The notes under the pieces are model-generated. The model was not told the DNA's origin. It saw only the letters and a list, made by a program, of their open reading frames with translations, and ran no database searches. A stretch of 46,154 bases of DNA. It comes from Deltaproteobacteria bacterium. Lineage in GTDB: Bacteria > Desulfobacterota > BSN033 > UBA1163. Position numbers and translations under genes: made by a program. How positions within the stretch are numbered: the first letter of the stretch is position 1; each line of letters begins with the position of its first letter. Positions 23,253 to 32,110 of this stretch are shown piece by piece. The stretch lies in NCBI GenBank assembly GCA_020059605.1, contig JAGVBT010000037.1, positions 1 to 46,154 on the forward strand, read 5' to 3'.

Positions 23253-25526
23253 TTATTCTTTTTTTTGAAGCGCTTCCAACACTTTTTCCGGCGTGACCGG
23301 AAGGATGTTGAATCTCACGCCGATGGCGTCATAGATGGCATTGATGATGGCAGGGGCCGGAGCCAGCTGGGTTCCCTCTCCCGATTCTTTTGCGCCGAAC
23401 GGACCCTCGGGATCGTCCGTCTCAACCTCCACAGAATTGATGGAGGGCGCTTCCATGGCCGTGGGGATCCCGTAATCGAGAAAGGAGGGATTCAGGACCT
23501 GGCCTTTTTCCGTCATCACATCTTCGTAAAGGGCCTGGCCCATTCCTCCGACCACCGAGCCTTCCAACTGTCCCTCCACCAGCATGGGATTGATCGCTCT
23601 TCCGCAGTCATGGGCGGCCACCATATTTAGAACGGTGATCTTTCCCGTGGCGGTGTCGACTTGGACTTCGGCCGCCTGGGTCATGAAAGAATAAGCAGGA
23701 GAAAAGTTTCCGTCCTCCTTGAGAAGGGTGGTGGGCTCCTTGGCCGGAGGCATGTACGACCCTGTTCCAACGATGGGCATGGGCCGGTCGGAATACTGAT
23801 ATACTTTGACCGCCTCCTGAAAGCTCATTCCCCTTTCCGGGTTTTCCTTGCTAAAAACCCTTCGATCCCTGATCTCCAGGTCCTTGATGTCGGCTTCCAT
23901 TTTTTCAGCCGCAGCCTCAAGGAGCTTCCCTCTGGCTTCGGAAGCGGCCATCCTGGCAGCATTGCCGGCCCGCAGCGTCACGCCGCTTCCGAAGGTTCCC
24001 GGATCAAGAGGCGTAATCTCCGTATCCGCGGCGGTAATCCGGATATCTTCAAGAAGGACCCCCAGCTCTTCTGCCGCAATCTGTGAGATCACGGTTTCCG
24101 CTCCCTGGCCGATATCCGCCGCGCCCGTGAGAAGGGTGATGGAACCATCCCGCTCGATCTTGACCACGGCTCCGGAGGAGATGTGGCTCATGTTGGAAAC
24201 CCCGCTCGGGAAACTGGCCCCGGCCAGGCCGACTCCCCTGCCGAACGGGAGTTTGCCTCGCTTCTCCGCCCAGCCGATTCCCTCTGCCGCCTTTTTCAGG
24301 GTATCGCTAAACCCGCAACTCTGCACCAGTAACTTCGCAGGGTGGGGTTCGCCTGCGAGAAAGGCATTTTTCAGCCGAATCTCCAGGGGATCAATCCCCA
24401 TTTTCTCGGAAATCATATCGAGCTGGGCCTCAACGGCGAACCGGACCTGGGGAATTCCGTGGCCCCGCATGGCTCCTCCCACGGGTTTATTCGTGTAGAC
24501 ATGATAGCCTTCGAAGAGGAGATTTTCGAGCCGGTAGGGGAGCATGATGAAGTAGCAGGCAAGCGTGATCATGAGAGGAGCCGTGCTGTTATAGGCGCCT
24601 CCGTCGGCAATGGCCCTGAACTGCTGGGCGTGGATCGTTCCGTCCTTCTTCATTCCGGTCTTCAGGCGAATCCGGAATGGATGCCTCTGCCGGGTCGAAG
24701 TGAACATCTCTTCCCGTTCATAAACGAACTTAACGGGTTTCTTCATCTTCATAGCGAAGAAAGCCGCACAGAAATCCTTGGCATAGAGGTCGATCTTCTG
24801 GCCGAACCCTCCGCCTACCTTGGGTTTGATCACCCGGACTTTGCTTTCAGGGATGTCGAGTGTGGTGGCAAGATTTCTTCTGAGGAAAAATGGAATCTGG
24901 GTGGAGGACCAGAGGGTCACCTTGCCGGAGTGATCCGCCGTGCTCAGGGCGGCATGCGGCTCAAGGGGAGCATGATTGATGGCCTGTGTCTCAAAGTCAT
25001 TCTCAAAGACGAAGTCCGATTCGAGGAACGCCTTCTCCACATTGCCGAACTCCTTCCGGATGGAGGCGCTTATGTTATTGGGAACTTCCTCATGAATCAC
25101 GGGGGCTCCGGGCTTCATCGACTCCAGTGGATCGAAGACCGCCGGAAGGACCTCATAATCCACCCGGATCTTCGAAATCGCTTCTTCCGCCGCATCGAGG
25201 GAGGCGGCTGCGACTGCGGCCACTTCATCGCCGATGTAGCGGACCTTGTCAATGGCCAGGGCATATTCGTCCTTGGCCATGGGAACAATCCCGTATTTCT
25301 TCCTCGGAATATCTTTCCCGCTGATGGCCCCCTGGACTCCCTTCACTTTTAAGGCTCCGGAGAGGTCGACATGGAGGATCTTTGCATGGGGATGGGGGCT
25401 TCTCAGGATTTTTCCAAAGAGCATCCCAGGAAGGCTGAGGTCGTCCGTGAACCTGGCCTGGCCGGTTGCCTTCTCCAGGGCATCGAGCATGGGCGAGCGC
25501 TTTCCAACGACATTGAGTTTATGCAT
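23253..25526 (-). CDS. hcrA: molybdenum hydroxylase large subunit (4-hydroxybenzoyl-CoA reductase-like)
   Basis: A 757-residue xanthine-oxidase-family catalytic subunit. It has the a/b hammerhead start (DALEKATGQARFTDDL), GGGFGQKIDLY, GAMRGHGIPQVRFAVEAQ, GQGAETVISQIAAEELG and the active-site Glu region GPFGAKESGEG near residue 710. These fit 4-hydroxybenzoyl-CoA reductase alpha, especially GGAMRGHG. The start at 25526 has AGGAGA seven bases upstream; the ten extra upstream codons derive from a repeat. The small [2Fe-2S] and FAD subunits follow on the same strand in the order FAD, Fe-S, Mo. It would remove (or add) a ring hydroxyl on an aromatic acyl-CoA or related substrate. The exact substrate is not proven. 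Confidence 0.85.
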   Translation of the reverse strand: MHKLNVVGKRSPMLDALEKATGQARFTDDLSLPGMLFGKILRSPHPHAKILHVDLSGALKVKGVQGAISGKDIPRKKYGIVPMAKDEYALAIDKVRYIGDEVAAVAAASLDAAEEAISKIRVDYEVLPAVFDPLESMKPGAPVIHEEVPNNISASIRKEFGNVEKAFLESDFVFENDFETQAINHAPLEPHAALSTADHSGKVTLWSSTQIPFFLRRNLATTLDIPESKVRVIKPKVGGGFGQKIDLYAKDFCAAFFAMKMKKPVKFVYEREEMFTSTRQRHPFRIRLKTGMKKDGTIHAQQFRAIADGGAYNSTAPLMITLACYFIMLPYRLENLLFEGYHVYTNKPVGGAMRGHGIPQVRFAVEAQLDMISEKMGIDPLEIRLKNAFLAGEPHPAKLLVQSCGFSDTLKKAAEGIGWAEKRGKLPFGRGVGLAGASFPSGVSNMSHISSGAVVKIERDGSITLLTGAADIGQGAETVISQIAAEELGVLLEDIRITAADTEITPLDPGTFGSGVTLRAGNAARMAASEARGKLLEAAAEKMEADIKDLEIRDRRVFSKENPERGMSFQEAVKVYQYSDRPMPIVGTGSYMPPAKEPTTLLKEDGNFSPAYSFMTQAAEVQVDTATGKITVLNMVAAHDCGRAINPMLVEGQLEGSVVGGMGQALYEDVMTEKGQVLNPSFLDYGIPTAMEAPSINSVEVETDDPEGPFGAKESGEGTQLAPAPAIINAIYDAIGVRFNILPVTPEKVLEALQKKE

Positions 25527-25548
25527 GGAAGTCTCCTTGTCAAGAAAA

Positions 25549-25671
25549 GGGTTCAAGGGTTCGAGGATTCAAGGGGTCAAGGAAAGGTCTTTCTGGTGGT
25601 TTTAAAAAATCCATTGGTTTGGACTTGATTAGTTTGTCACTTGAACCCTAGAACCCTCGAATCCTGGACCC
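25549..25671. repeat. inverted repeat (GGGTTCGAGGATTCAAGG type)
   Basis: GTTCAAGGGTTCGAGGATTC (from about 25549) is answered by GAACCCTCGAATCCTGGACC (about 25651-25670). This inverted repeat separates the Mo and Fe-S subunit genes. It supplies false upstream codons for the large-subunit gene. Confidence 0.7.
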
Positions 25672-26136
25672 CTATTGTTTTTCAGACACCGACAATACTG
25701 CCTCTACAATCTTTACATAGCCGGTGCAGCGGCAGAGATTGCCGGAAATGGCTTTTTTCACCTCTTCTTCTTTAGGCTTGAGATTTTCATCGAGAAAGGC
25801 CTTTGAGGTTAAGATCATTCCGGGCGTGCAGAATCCACACTGGATCGCCCCTTTTTCAGCAAAGGCTTTCTGAAGGGGGTGAAGCTCTCCATCCTTGGCC
25901 AGGCCTTCGATCGTCGTAATCTTCTTATCCCGGACGGCCGCCGCCAGGGTCAGGCAGGAGAGAGAGGGTTTGCCGTCGATGAGGACGGTGCAGGCGCCGC
26001 ACGTTCCGAGATCGCAACCCCGTTTCGTCCCTGTCAAGCCCAGATCTTCTCTCAGCACCTCAAGAAGGGTCTTGTGGATCTCCGTGAGAATCTCGTAATC
26101 TTCACCGTTAACATGAAGCTTTAGAATGTGTTTCAT
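25672..26136 (-). CDS. hcrC: [2Fe-2S] subunit of the molybdenum hydroxylase
   Basis: A 154-residue small subunit with two [2Fe-2S] clusters. The plant-type cluster motif is GCDLGTCGACTVLIDGKPSLSC (read C-x4-C-x2-C...C), and the second is CGFCTPG with C-R-C in GNLCRCTGY. This is the standard layout of the xanthine oxidase small subunit and of HcrC. It passes electrons between the Mo subunit and the FAD/[4Fe-4S] subunit. The start MKHILKLHVNG was chosen for GGGAGA four bases upstream of ATG. It lies between the other two subunit genes. Confidence 0.92.
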   Translation of the reverse strand: MKHILKLHVNGEDYEILTEIHKTLLEVLREDLGLTGTKRGCDLGTCGACTVLIDGKPSLSCLTLAAAVRDKKITTIEGLAKDGELHPLQKAFAEKGAIQCGFCTPGMILTSKAFLDENLKPKEEEVKKAISGNLCRCTGYVKIVEAVLSVSEKQ

Positions 26137-26150
26137 AATGTCTCCCATCA

Positions 26151-26237
26151 AATTTCGGATTGCGGATTTCGGATTTCGGAATATAATCTTTATTTGGTTT
26201 TAGACTCCGCAATCATCATTCCGCATTCCGCAATTCT
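26151..26237. repeat. dispersed 'TTTCGGATTGCGGA' repeat
   Basis: ATTTCGGATTGCGGATTTCGG on the left is answered by ATTCCGCATTCCGCAATT on the right. The right arm supplies the last codons (LRNAE, stop) of the FAD subunit gene. Same family as 12577, 16771 and 36783. Confidence 0.75.
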
Positions 26238-27193
26238 TCAAGGGCCTGTCTCACCAGGATTGCCGCCATTTTTCGTTTATAGGCGGGGGAATGAATGGAG
26301 GTGCGCATCGGTGAAATTTCTTTGACCGCCTGTTCCGAAACCTTTTCGATCATTCGTTCATCGAGAAGCTTGCCCTTCAACATCTTCTCCGCTGAGACAG
26401 CCTCGACCGGTCCTTCACCCACCGAACTGAAGACAATTCTCGCCTTCTTGACCTGCCCTTTCCCGTCGGTTTCCATATGAAGTGATAGAGAGAGGATTGG
26501 GAATTCGAGGGAGTCTCTCAGCCTCCATTTCAGGTAGAGTGTTTTGCCGGAAGAAGGGGGAATGAAAACCTCTTTTAAAATCTCCCCTGTTTTCAAAGAA
26601 AGAGGTTTTTTCCCGTTTTGGTTATAAAGTTTTTTTAGCGGAAAAAATCGTTCGCCGTCTGGACCCGTGACTTTGACTTGAGCGTCCAGGACGATGAGCG
26701 CAGGAGCCATGTCTCCGCAATAGGCGGAATGGCATTTCCCCGATTTTTTTACAACATGGCACAGGTCCCCCCCGGCTTTATAACAGGGAGATCTCACTCC
26801 CCTCCAGAAGGGCGATTGATTGTAAAACCGACATCGATTTTCCTGGCAAAGGTTTCCTCCTAAAGTCCCCATGGCTTGATGGGCATAAGCTCCCACTTCC
26901 CCGGCGGCCTGCCCTACAGCAGGATACTGTTCTTGGATCAGAGGCGAAGAGGCAATATCATGGAGGGTTGTGAGGGCCCCGATTCTTAAACCATCCTTGC
27001 CTGCGGTGATATGGTCCAGCTTCGGGATGGCCTTGAGGTTGATGACCCGCCTGGGCTCGATCACCCTGTGCTTCATATTGACAAGAAGATCTGTTCCTCC
27101 TGCGAGAACAACCGTCTTTTTGTCCGAAGCGAGCATCTTGGAGGCCTCTTTCAGTGTCTTCGGCTCAACATATTCAAATTGAGGAAGCCGCAT
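26216..27193 (-). CDS. hcrB: FAD subunit with extra [4Fe-4S] loop (4-hydroxybenzoyl-CoA reductase beta-like)
   Basis: A 325-residue FAD-binding subunit. The flavin motif is VVLAGGTDLL at 28-37, and MGTLGGN lies at 108-114. Inserted after it is a ~40-residue loop with Cys116, 121, 137, 145, 154 and 159. The spacing of Cys121/137/145/154 (16, 8, 9) equals that of the four [4Fe-4S] ligands known in the beta subunit of 4-hydroxybenzoyl-CoA reductase. Ordinary xanthine oxidase-type subunits lack this loop. The cluster lets ferredoxin deliver low-potential electrons for reductive ring dehydroxylation. It is first in the operon, with an AGGAG ribosome site. Confidence 0.9.
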   Translation of the reverse strand: MRLPQFEYVEPKTLKEASKMLASDKKTVVLAGGTDLLVNMKHRVIEPRRVINLKAIPKLDHITAGKDGLRIGALTTLHDIASSPLIQEQYPAVGQAAGEVGAYAHQAMGTLGGNLCQENRCRFYNQSPFWRGVRSPCYKAGGDLCHVVKKSGKCHSAYCGDMAPALIVLDAQVKVTGPDGERFFPLKKLYNQNGKKPLSLKTGEILKEVFIPPSSGKTLYLKWRLRDSLEFPILSLSLHMETDGKGQVKKARIVFSSVGEGPVEAVSAEKMLKGKLLDERMIEKVSEQAVKEISPMRTSIHSPAYKRKMAAILVRQALEELRNAE

Positions 27194-27212
27194 GCTTTAC
27201 TCCTTTGGCAAC

Positions 27213-27285
27213 AAAAAGGGGACAGGCTACTTTTTTCTAAACCTTAAAGAGTGGTGCGATAAAAAGTAGCCTGTCCCCTTTTTTT
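27213..27285. repeat. large inverted repeat (GGGGACAGGCTAC type)
   Basis: AAAAAGGGGACAGGCTAC (from 27213) with trailing T's and AAAAAGTAGCCTGTCCCC (from 27261), followed by a T-run, form a 23-bp perfect stem with a 25-base loop. The stem is followed by T-runs on both strands and could terminate both ways. It resembles REP-like elements moved by REP-associated transposases. No transposase is present here. Confidence 0.75.
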
Positions 27286-27287
27286 CT

Positions 27288-28406
27288 TTACCTTGCTGTT
27301 GACTTCACCACGTCATTGGGGGTGAAGCCGCTTCCCTGTGACACTTTGCCGATCGCGGCATCCACGCCGAAGAGCTCGGATATTTTGACGATCCCCTTCA
27401 GCTGGCCCGTGGTCCAGCCGAGCGAGATTTTGGTGGCGGGATGGATGATCTCCTTTCCAGGCGCGTAGATCTCAAGGGTATCCCCGACCCGGAGACCGGA
27501 AAGTTTTCCTGCATTGATATAAAGATTCTCTCCCTCCATCTTTGCAATGGTAGTCGTCCAGTCGAGATAGTCGAGCTGGCGAAGAAATCCTTCCAGGATG
27601 TCCTCAAGGCCCAGATCAATCGCTTTCATCACGGCTTTGCCCCGGCTCTGTTCCCCGGACTCTTTTGTGCCGAAAATGGGGCTTCTTCCGATGAAGGTTT
27701 TCAGCAGATTTCCGGTGGAGGCGTCGAAAAGGCGGATCTCCACTTTTGCCGTGGCAAAGGAGACCTCTTCATCCGACGTTTCAGAAGCTTTGGAGGAGAG
27801 GATGCTTACATCCGTGACCGTCCCCAGGGCAAAGGCCTGGATTCCCATGGACCGGTGAGCTTGTTTCATCACCGGCAACTCGGTCAGAGTCTCAAACTTG
27901 AGGCCTTCGCGCCTTAACATCTCCGAGACAACGGCCTTGTCCATGATGACTACCCGCTGGGTGGCTTCCAGCTTATCGGAAAGCCGTTTTGCCACTGCCT
28001 CACCGATCCTTTCTTCCTGATAGGTTGTCTTATTTTCGAAGTCCAGGACAGCCACCTTCTTTTTGAAGCCCATCTGGAGAAAAGGAAGTCGTTGCGACTC
28101 GAAACCGAGAGGAGCGGCGGCAAAGGGCCGGGTGGGAACAGAGGCCACCCTGGCCTCCGGTTCCCGTTTTGGAATGGGTTCCGGAGAAGGTTTTTTAGCC
28201 GGAGCGGGTGATTCGGCTACAGGGGGATTGACTCCCTTGACGGTTCCCAATCCTTCCACCTTCACGGTCTTTCCTTCCGGGAGTTTTTCAGTCTTCTCCT
28301 CTTTTTTCTTTCCGATCAACGGGAGGCCGGAACAGGCGGCCAGGAGAAAAAGAGACAGGGTTATAAAAATCAAAAAAAAGAAGAGATTTTTTCGATGGCA
28401 ATTCAT
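27288..28406 (-). CDS. CsgG/FlgT-like outer-membrane lipoprotein
   Basis: A 372-residue lipoprotein (signal helix ending LFLLAAC; lipid Cys near residue 25). A Pro/Lys/Glu-rich linker runs to about 100. A CsgG-like domain follows (KKVAVLDFENKTTYQEERIGEAVAKRLSDKLEA; VVIMDKAVVSEMLRREGL; GIQAFALGTVTDVSIL; VEIRLFDASTGNLL). The last ~90 residues (LYINAGKLSGLRVGDTLEIYAPGKEI) resemble the C-terminal SH3-like part of FlgT-type proteins. The start at 28406 has AAGGAG six bases upstream. It probably sits on the inner face of the outer membrane. The export partner is not evident. A protein with a related N-terminal domain is encoded at 30278. Confidence 0.75.
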   Translation of the reverse strand: MNCHRKNLFFFLIFITLSLFLLAACSGLPLIGKKKEEKTEKLPEGKTVKVEGLGTVKGVNPPVAESPAPAKKPSPEPIPKREPEARVASVPTRPFAAAPLGFESQRLPFLQMGFKKKVAVLDFENKTTYQEERIGEAVAKRLSDKLEATQRVVIMDKAVVSEMLRREGLKFETLTELPVMKQAHRSMGIQAFALGTVTDVSILSSKASETSDEEVSFATAKVEIRLFDASTGNLLKTFIGRSPIFGTKESGEQSRGKAVMKAIDLGLEDILEGFLRQLDYLDWTTTIAKMEGENLYINAGKLSGLRVGDTLEIYAPGKEIIHPATKISLGWTTGQLKGIVKISELFGVDAAIGKVSQGSGFTPNDVVKSTAR

Positions 28407-28480
28407 AAAAGGCTCCTTCATCATGATGGAGACACTATGACCAATTTTAAGGGAGATGTCAAGGAATGAGGGCGGGATGA

Positions 28481-28513
28481 AAAAAAAGGGCGGTCAAAAT
28501 GACCGCCCTTTTT
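28481..28513. terminator. intrinsic terminator after the porin gene
   Basis: GGGCGGTCA-AAA-TGACCGCCC (28488-28508), flanked by eight A on the left and five T on the right. It reads as a strong terminator for the minus-strand porin gene and also works on the plus strand. Confidence 0.9.
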
Positions 28514-28527
28514 ACCACAGACTTCGA

Positions 28528-30000
28528 TTAGAAGTTATAGGTCAGGTTGGTGATGAGTGCCCATGGGGTCTTGGGTTTGTCGTTGCGGCCCCAAACAGCA
28601 TCCCAGTACCTCAGGCCGTCGCCAGGCAGAAGAAGTCCGGCGCCGATCTTGTAATTAAGGTTCTTGTAGATCTGGAACTCGTTGATCAGGTCGAATTCCC
28701 AGCCGATGGTCGAGTCGTCTCTCAACTGACCGGTCCATCTCCGCGCGGTGCCGACAGTGTTGGCCCTCTTGGTGGTATCGCCGATGTAAAGCCCCTGGAA
28801 GGTCACTTTATACCAGGGGGTTGCCTTGTAGCTTCCGTAGAGTTTTGCCATCCAGGTTCCGCCGATGGTGCCTCTTGAAACCGTGCTGTAATTGCCGGCA
28901 ATTCCGATGCCGGACGAGGTCTGGTTAAACCCGGTGCCGTAGAAGACGATGCTCTCGGTGAAGATCGCAAAGGATTCCGACCCGGGAGGCATGACATATC
29001 CGCTGACTTTCCGGTTGGTTCCGGCGGCATTGGGAAGACCTGTGGCATCCGTCTTTCTGTGGTCGGAGCCAGAGGCCCACATGAAAACACCGCCAAAATT
29101 CATCTTTTCCCAGGGATAGTCAACCTTCAGCCTTGTCGCCCAGCCGCGATACTTCACATCTTTCCAGTTATCCAGCCTTCTCTCGACTTTGCCGCGATCG
29201 TAGATGAGGTCGAAGTTAAGGGCAACCGGTCCCAGCTTTCCATCCGCATAAATCCCCAGCCACCAGAAATCTGCCGAGTTGGGAGACTGGGCGATGTCCT
29301 GGAGTGGATAGGTGTTCATGTTGTAGTAAAGCCCGTATCCGCCTGCGGTTACAGGGCCTACCTTGGCATTGGCGTGGATTCCATAGACGTCCACATCATC
29401 CGCCGTGTAAACACGGTTTTCGATCGCCTTGAACCACAGAAGCTGGATATTGGCAGGATCAACCTTGATGTTGGTGGTGATACCCGGACCATCGGTATAG
29501 ACCAACATGTTCGGCCTGAGAGCAAGGGGCTGGATTCCAACTCGCATGGAGACTGGAACGGGGATGAACGGAAGGCCAAAATCCATGTAAACATTCTTAA
29601 CTTCCACGGCTGCCCGGTCAGAGGACCAGTGTCCCATTTGGTTCCTCTGAGCGCCTGTTCCTGCCACTTCGCCCCACCGGGATGAATCCATCTCGAAAAA
29701 GATGGTTCCGCTCACATTTTTCCCGTAGACGGCGTCGAATTTGAGCCTGGCGCGGGTGGCCATCCAGGAGACCGTGTCATCATAAGCTGCGCCACCGGGG
29801 AGATATACGGGGGAAACAGTGGTATATAGCCCTGCGCCCGCATTCCCTTCCGTAATGTTTCGGCCCAAAGTGCTCTGCATGTCGATAAAGCCCGATGCTC
29901 TGAAATCCAATTTGGGTTCATCTTTTGCCTGGGCGAAGACCGTGCTCCCAAAGGCAAGAACCAATAAAGCAACAAAACTCAAAACAACAAATTTTTTCAT
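28528..30000 (-). CDS. outer-membrane beta-barrel porin
   Basis: A 490-residue protein with a signal peptide (MKKFVVLSFVALLVLAFGST, cleavage at VFAQA). It has many alternating hydrophobic/aromatic strands such as ARLKFDAVYGKNVSGTIFFEM and VTAGGYGLYYNMNTYPL, and ends in Phe (NLTYNF), the usual barrel signature. There is no clear coiled-coil or SLH domain. It resembles porins found in deltaproteobacterial genomes, but I do not recognise a named family. It has its own promoter (30198-30226), a long leader and a strong terminator, which fits a highly expressed single gene. Confidence 0.8.
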   Translation of the reverse strand: MKKFVVLSFVALLVLAFGSTVFAQAKDEPKLDFRASGFIDMQSTLGRNITEGNAGAGLYTTVSPVYLPGGAAYDDTVSWMATRARLKFDAVYGKNVSGTIFFEMDSSRWGEVAGTGAQRNQMGHWSSDRAAVEVKNVYMDFGLPFIPVPVSMRVGIQPLALRPNMLVYTDGPGITTNIKVDPANIQLLWFKAIENRVYTADDVDVYGIHANAKVGPVTAGGYGLYYNMNTYPLQDIAQSPNSADFWWLGIYADGKLGPVALNFDLIYDRGKVERRLDNWKDVKYRGWATRLKVDYPWEKMNFGGVFMWASGSDHRKTDATGLPNAAGTNRKVSGYVMPPGSESFAIFTESIVFYGTGFNQTSSGIGIAGNYSTVSRGTIGGTWMAKLYGSYKATPWYKVTFQGLYIGDTTKRANTVGTARRWTGQLRDDSTIGWEFDLINEFQIYKNLNYKIGAGLLLPGDGLRYWDAVWGRNDKPKTPWALITNLTYNF

Positions 30001-30025
30001 CTCTTATCCTCCTCTGATTTAGTTT

Positions 30026-30044
30026 CCTGCCTCCGATAGGCAGG
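30026..30044. repeat. short CCTGCCT/AGGCAGG palindrome in the porin leader
   Basis: CCTGCCT-CCGAT-AGGCAGG lies in the 5' leader of the porin gene. It is a short member of the dispersed family seen at 288 and 37506. Confidence 0.6.
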
Positions 30045-30197
30045 CGTGATTGGTGAATCATGTTTTGTGTTTCTTAAATCCACTCACAAAATTCACTACC
30101 ACCTGGCTTTAGCCAACCTCCTTATCCTTTCACCTCCTTTCCCTCCGATTTGTGAAAAAAAGGAACATGAAGATTAGATTATTCTAATTTGTCAGTT

Positions 30198-30226
30198 TCT
30201 ATAACACCCTCAAAAAAAGTTGTCAA
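30198..30226 (-). promoter_or_regulatory. promoter of the porin gene
   Basis: On the minus strand TTGACA (30226-30221), 17 bases, TATAGA (30203-30198). It implies a leader of about 190 bases, which contains the repeat at 30026 and purine-rich stretches. Confidence 0.75.
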
Positions 30227-30277
30227 GCATTTTTTTTGCCATGATATACCCCATACTTTTAAGGGTCAAAAAAGAAC

Positions 30278-31873
30278 TTAAAAAAGCTTAAAAAAGAGAA
30301 TTTGACTGCTCCCTTCTCCCCCAGCGATCGCGCCCCTCGTGGTTCCCACGAGTGCGACCAGCAGGTCTTCGCTTCCGTCATTGTCCGCATCCTTCACCTG
30401 GAAGTCGGCAATGTATCCTTTCAGCTCCCTTGTCCTCCAGTTGGTTATGAGCCCGTCCTCCTCCCAGACCAGGCTGTAGATCTCTCCGGCGTCAAACGAC
30501 CTGATCCGGTCAAACATTTTCAGACCAGACGGGTTGTTCCGGTTGATAATGACTTCATTTAATCCATCCCCGTCGAGATCTTTCACAAGGATTCTTCCCG
30601 GGATATAGGTTCTCCAGGGGGGGGGCGATTCCCTGTAGACATCCTCTTTTTTCTTCTGCGTTTCATAAAAATTATTGGTCCCTCCAAAACTCTCCCGGCT
30701 TTTCCAGACGAACTTTCCGTCATGAGAAAGCACCTTTAAAAGATCGAAATCGTCCAGCACGATCGTATCCAGGCTTCCCTGGCCTCGGATATCCCCCAGG
30801 GTGAAGCCGAAGAGATTAACCTCCCCGGGCAGCGGCATCTTCGCTCCTCTATCATACGATTTCTTTTTCCAGACGAACCGGTAGATGGGCCCTGCCATCA
30901 CCCCGTAAGAACCCATCTGTCTGCCCAGCAGGATGGGCCCCTCCTTGGGATGCTCGACGACCCTGAAAAACCAGCCCGCTTTCCTGGAGATCGTCCTGAA
31001 CTCACCCTGCTCAAATTCGATGATCATCGACTGGAGGTTGTCTTCAATCACCGAGGTGACAATGATTTCGGCAAACCCGTTTCGGTTCACATCCGCGACA
31101 TCCAGGGTGAGGAAGTTATGCTGGTGGCCCGCCTCGATTTTCCGGAAGAGGGTCAATCTCTCGCCGTCGTATTTGAAAATATAGAGATTGTGATAGTCCA
31201 TCAGGACGACTTCGTTCTTCTTGTCTCCGTCCACGTCGCCGATATCGAGGCCCTTGATTTCGAAGTTGAAGGTCTGGCTCTTTTTAAACCCCAATCCTTC
31301 CGCCCCGATCCTCCCCGTTTCTCTCCGCGGTTGGACCAGGTAGGGATGCCTGGATTCGGTGGGCCGGCCCGCCACGGCGCGCCGTCCCAGGATCCTGTAG
31401 CCGATATCTTGGGCAAAGTCCCCGATTTTCACCATGACATCATCAAGGCCCTTGTGCTGGGTGTAGACGCCGAGGGGCGGTTTTTCCTCGGCCACGCTGA
31501 TGAGGCGCGCATCGAGGCTGATGTAATTGCCGATCTTGGTGAGACTGCCGAGGACGATGTAATCGGCGCCGGCTCTTGTTCCGACCTCTTTGGCCACGGC
31601 CTCGTCGAGACGCATGGGTCTCATCTCGTAGAGAATTCTTTCGACGGCCGTCCGTTCAAGGATGGTGATTCTTCCTTCCACCGTGATCCGGGAGGTCAGG
31701 ATATCATGGATGCCCTCCCGGAGATAATCGAGATTTTCCTGGCTGTGGATCAGGAAAGGAAGAATGGCGACCCTGTAAACCTTTCCGGAATCCCGGGGCT
31801 GCGTGACGGAGTGGGACGGCAAAACGAGAAGGGTGAGCAAGCATAAGGTGAGGATCAATCTGAATTTCATCAT
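30278..31873 (-). CDS. secreted protein with TolB/CsgG-like N-domain and FG-GAP/VCBS-type repeats
   Basis: A 531-residue exported protein (signal MMKFRLILTLCLLTLLVLPS). Residues ~35-190 form a CsgG/FlgO-like domain (VYRVAILPFLIHSQENLDYLREGIHDILTSRI; ITILERTAVERIL; GADYIVLGSLTKIGNYISL). Later parts have beta-propeller type calcium loops: DIGDVDGDKKNEVVLMD, DVADVNRNGFAEIIVTS, VKDLDGDGLNEVIINR, and VKDADNDGSEDLLVAL. The start at 31873 follows AAAGGAAAC; about 54 in-frame codons further upstream lack a ribosome site. It probably senses or organises something at the cell envelope. Function unknown. It shares the first domain with 27288-28406. Confidence 0.75.
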   Translation of the reverse strand: MMKFRLILTLCLLTLLVLPSHSVTQPRDSGKVYRVAILPFLIHSQENLDYLREGIHDILTSRITVEGRITILERTAVERILYEMRPMRLDEAVAKEVGTRAGADYIVLGSLTKIGNYISLDARLISVAEEKPPLGVYTQHKGLDDVMVKIGDFAQDIGYRILGRRAVAGRPTESRHPYLVQPRRETGRIGAEGLGFKKSQTFNFEIKGLDIGDVDGDKKNEVVLMDYHNLYIFKYDGERLTLFRKIEAGHQHNFLTLDVADVNRNGFAEIIVTSVIEDNLQSMIIEFEQGEFRTISRKAGWFFRVVEHPKEGPILLGRQMGSYGVMAGPIYRFVWKKKSYDRGAKMPLPGEVNLFGFTLGDIRGQGSLDTIVLDDFDLLKVLSHDGKFVWKSRESFGGTNNFYETQKKKEDVYRESPPPWRTYIPGRILVKDLDGDGLNEVIINRNNPSGLKMFDRIRSFDAGEIYSLVWEEDGLITNWRTRELKGYIADFQVKDADNDGSEDLLVALVGTTRGAIAGGEGSSQILFFKLF

Positions 31874-32059
31874 GTTTCCTTTCTTATTGATCCGCTTCTT
31901 TCCGGCGGGGAGAGAAGCAGCAAGGGCAGGGGGATGTTTTTTGGAAATATTAAGCGGATTTGAAGGGTTTGTCAAATCGGATTTTGCCCTGGGTGAGGGA
32001 GAAAGCCATTGCAATGGATATCTTCGTCCTATCATTCGTCAAAATTTTTTTAATCACTC

Positions 32060-32088
32060 TTGACAAACATAAATTTCAATATTAAAAT
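32060..32088 (+). promoter_or_regulatory. promoter of the PxxKW gene
   Basis: TTGACA (32060-32065), 17 bases, TAAAAT (32083-32088), implying a leader of about 135 bases. Confidence 0.7.
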
Positions 32089-32110
32089 GTATAGATTTAG
32101 AAAAATATTT

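Noticed and set aside
24342..25352. 336-codon plus-strand frame in the hydroxylase large subunit
   Set aside because: Antisense to a gene with clear molybdenum hydroxylase motifs. No ribosome site or family motif.
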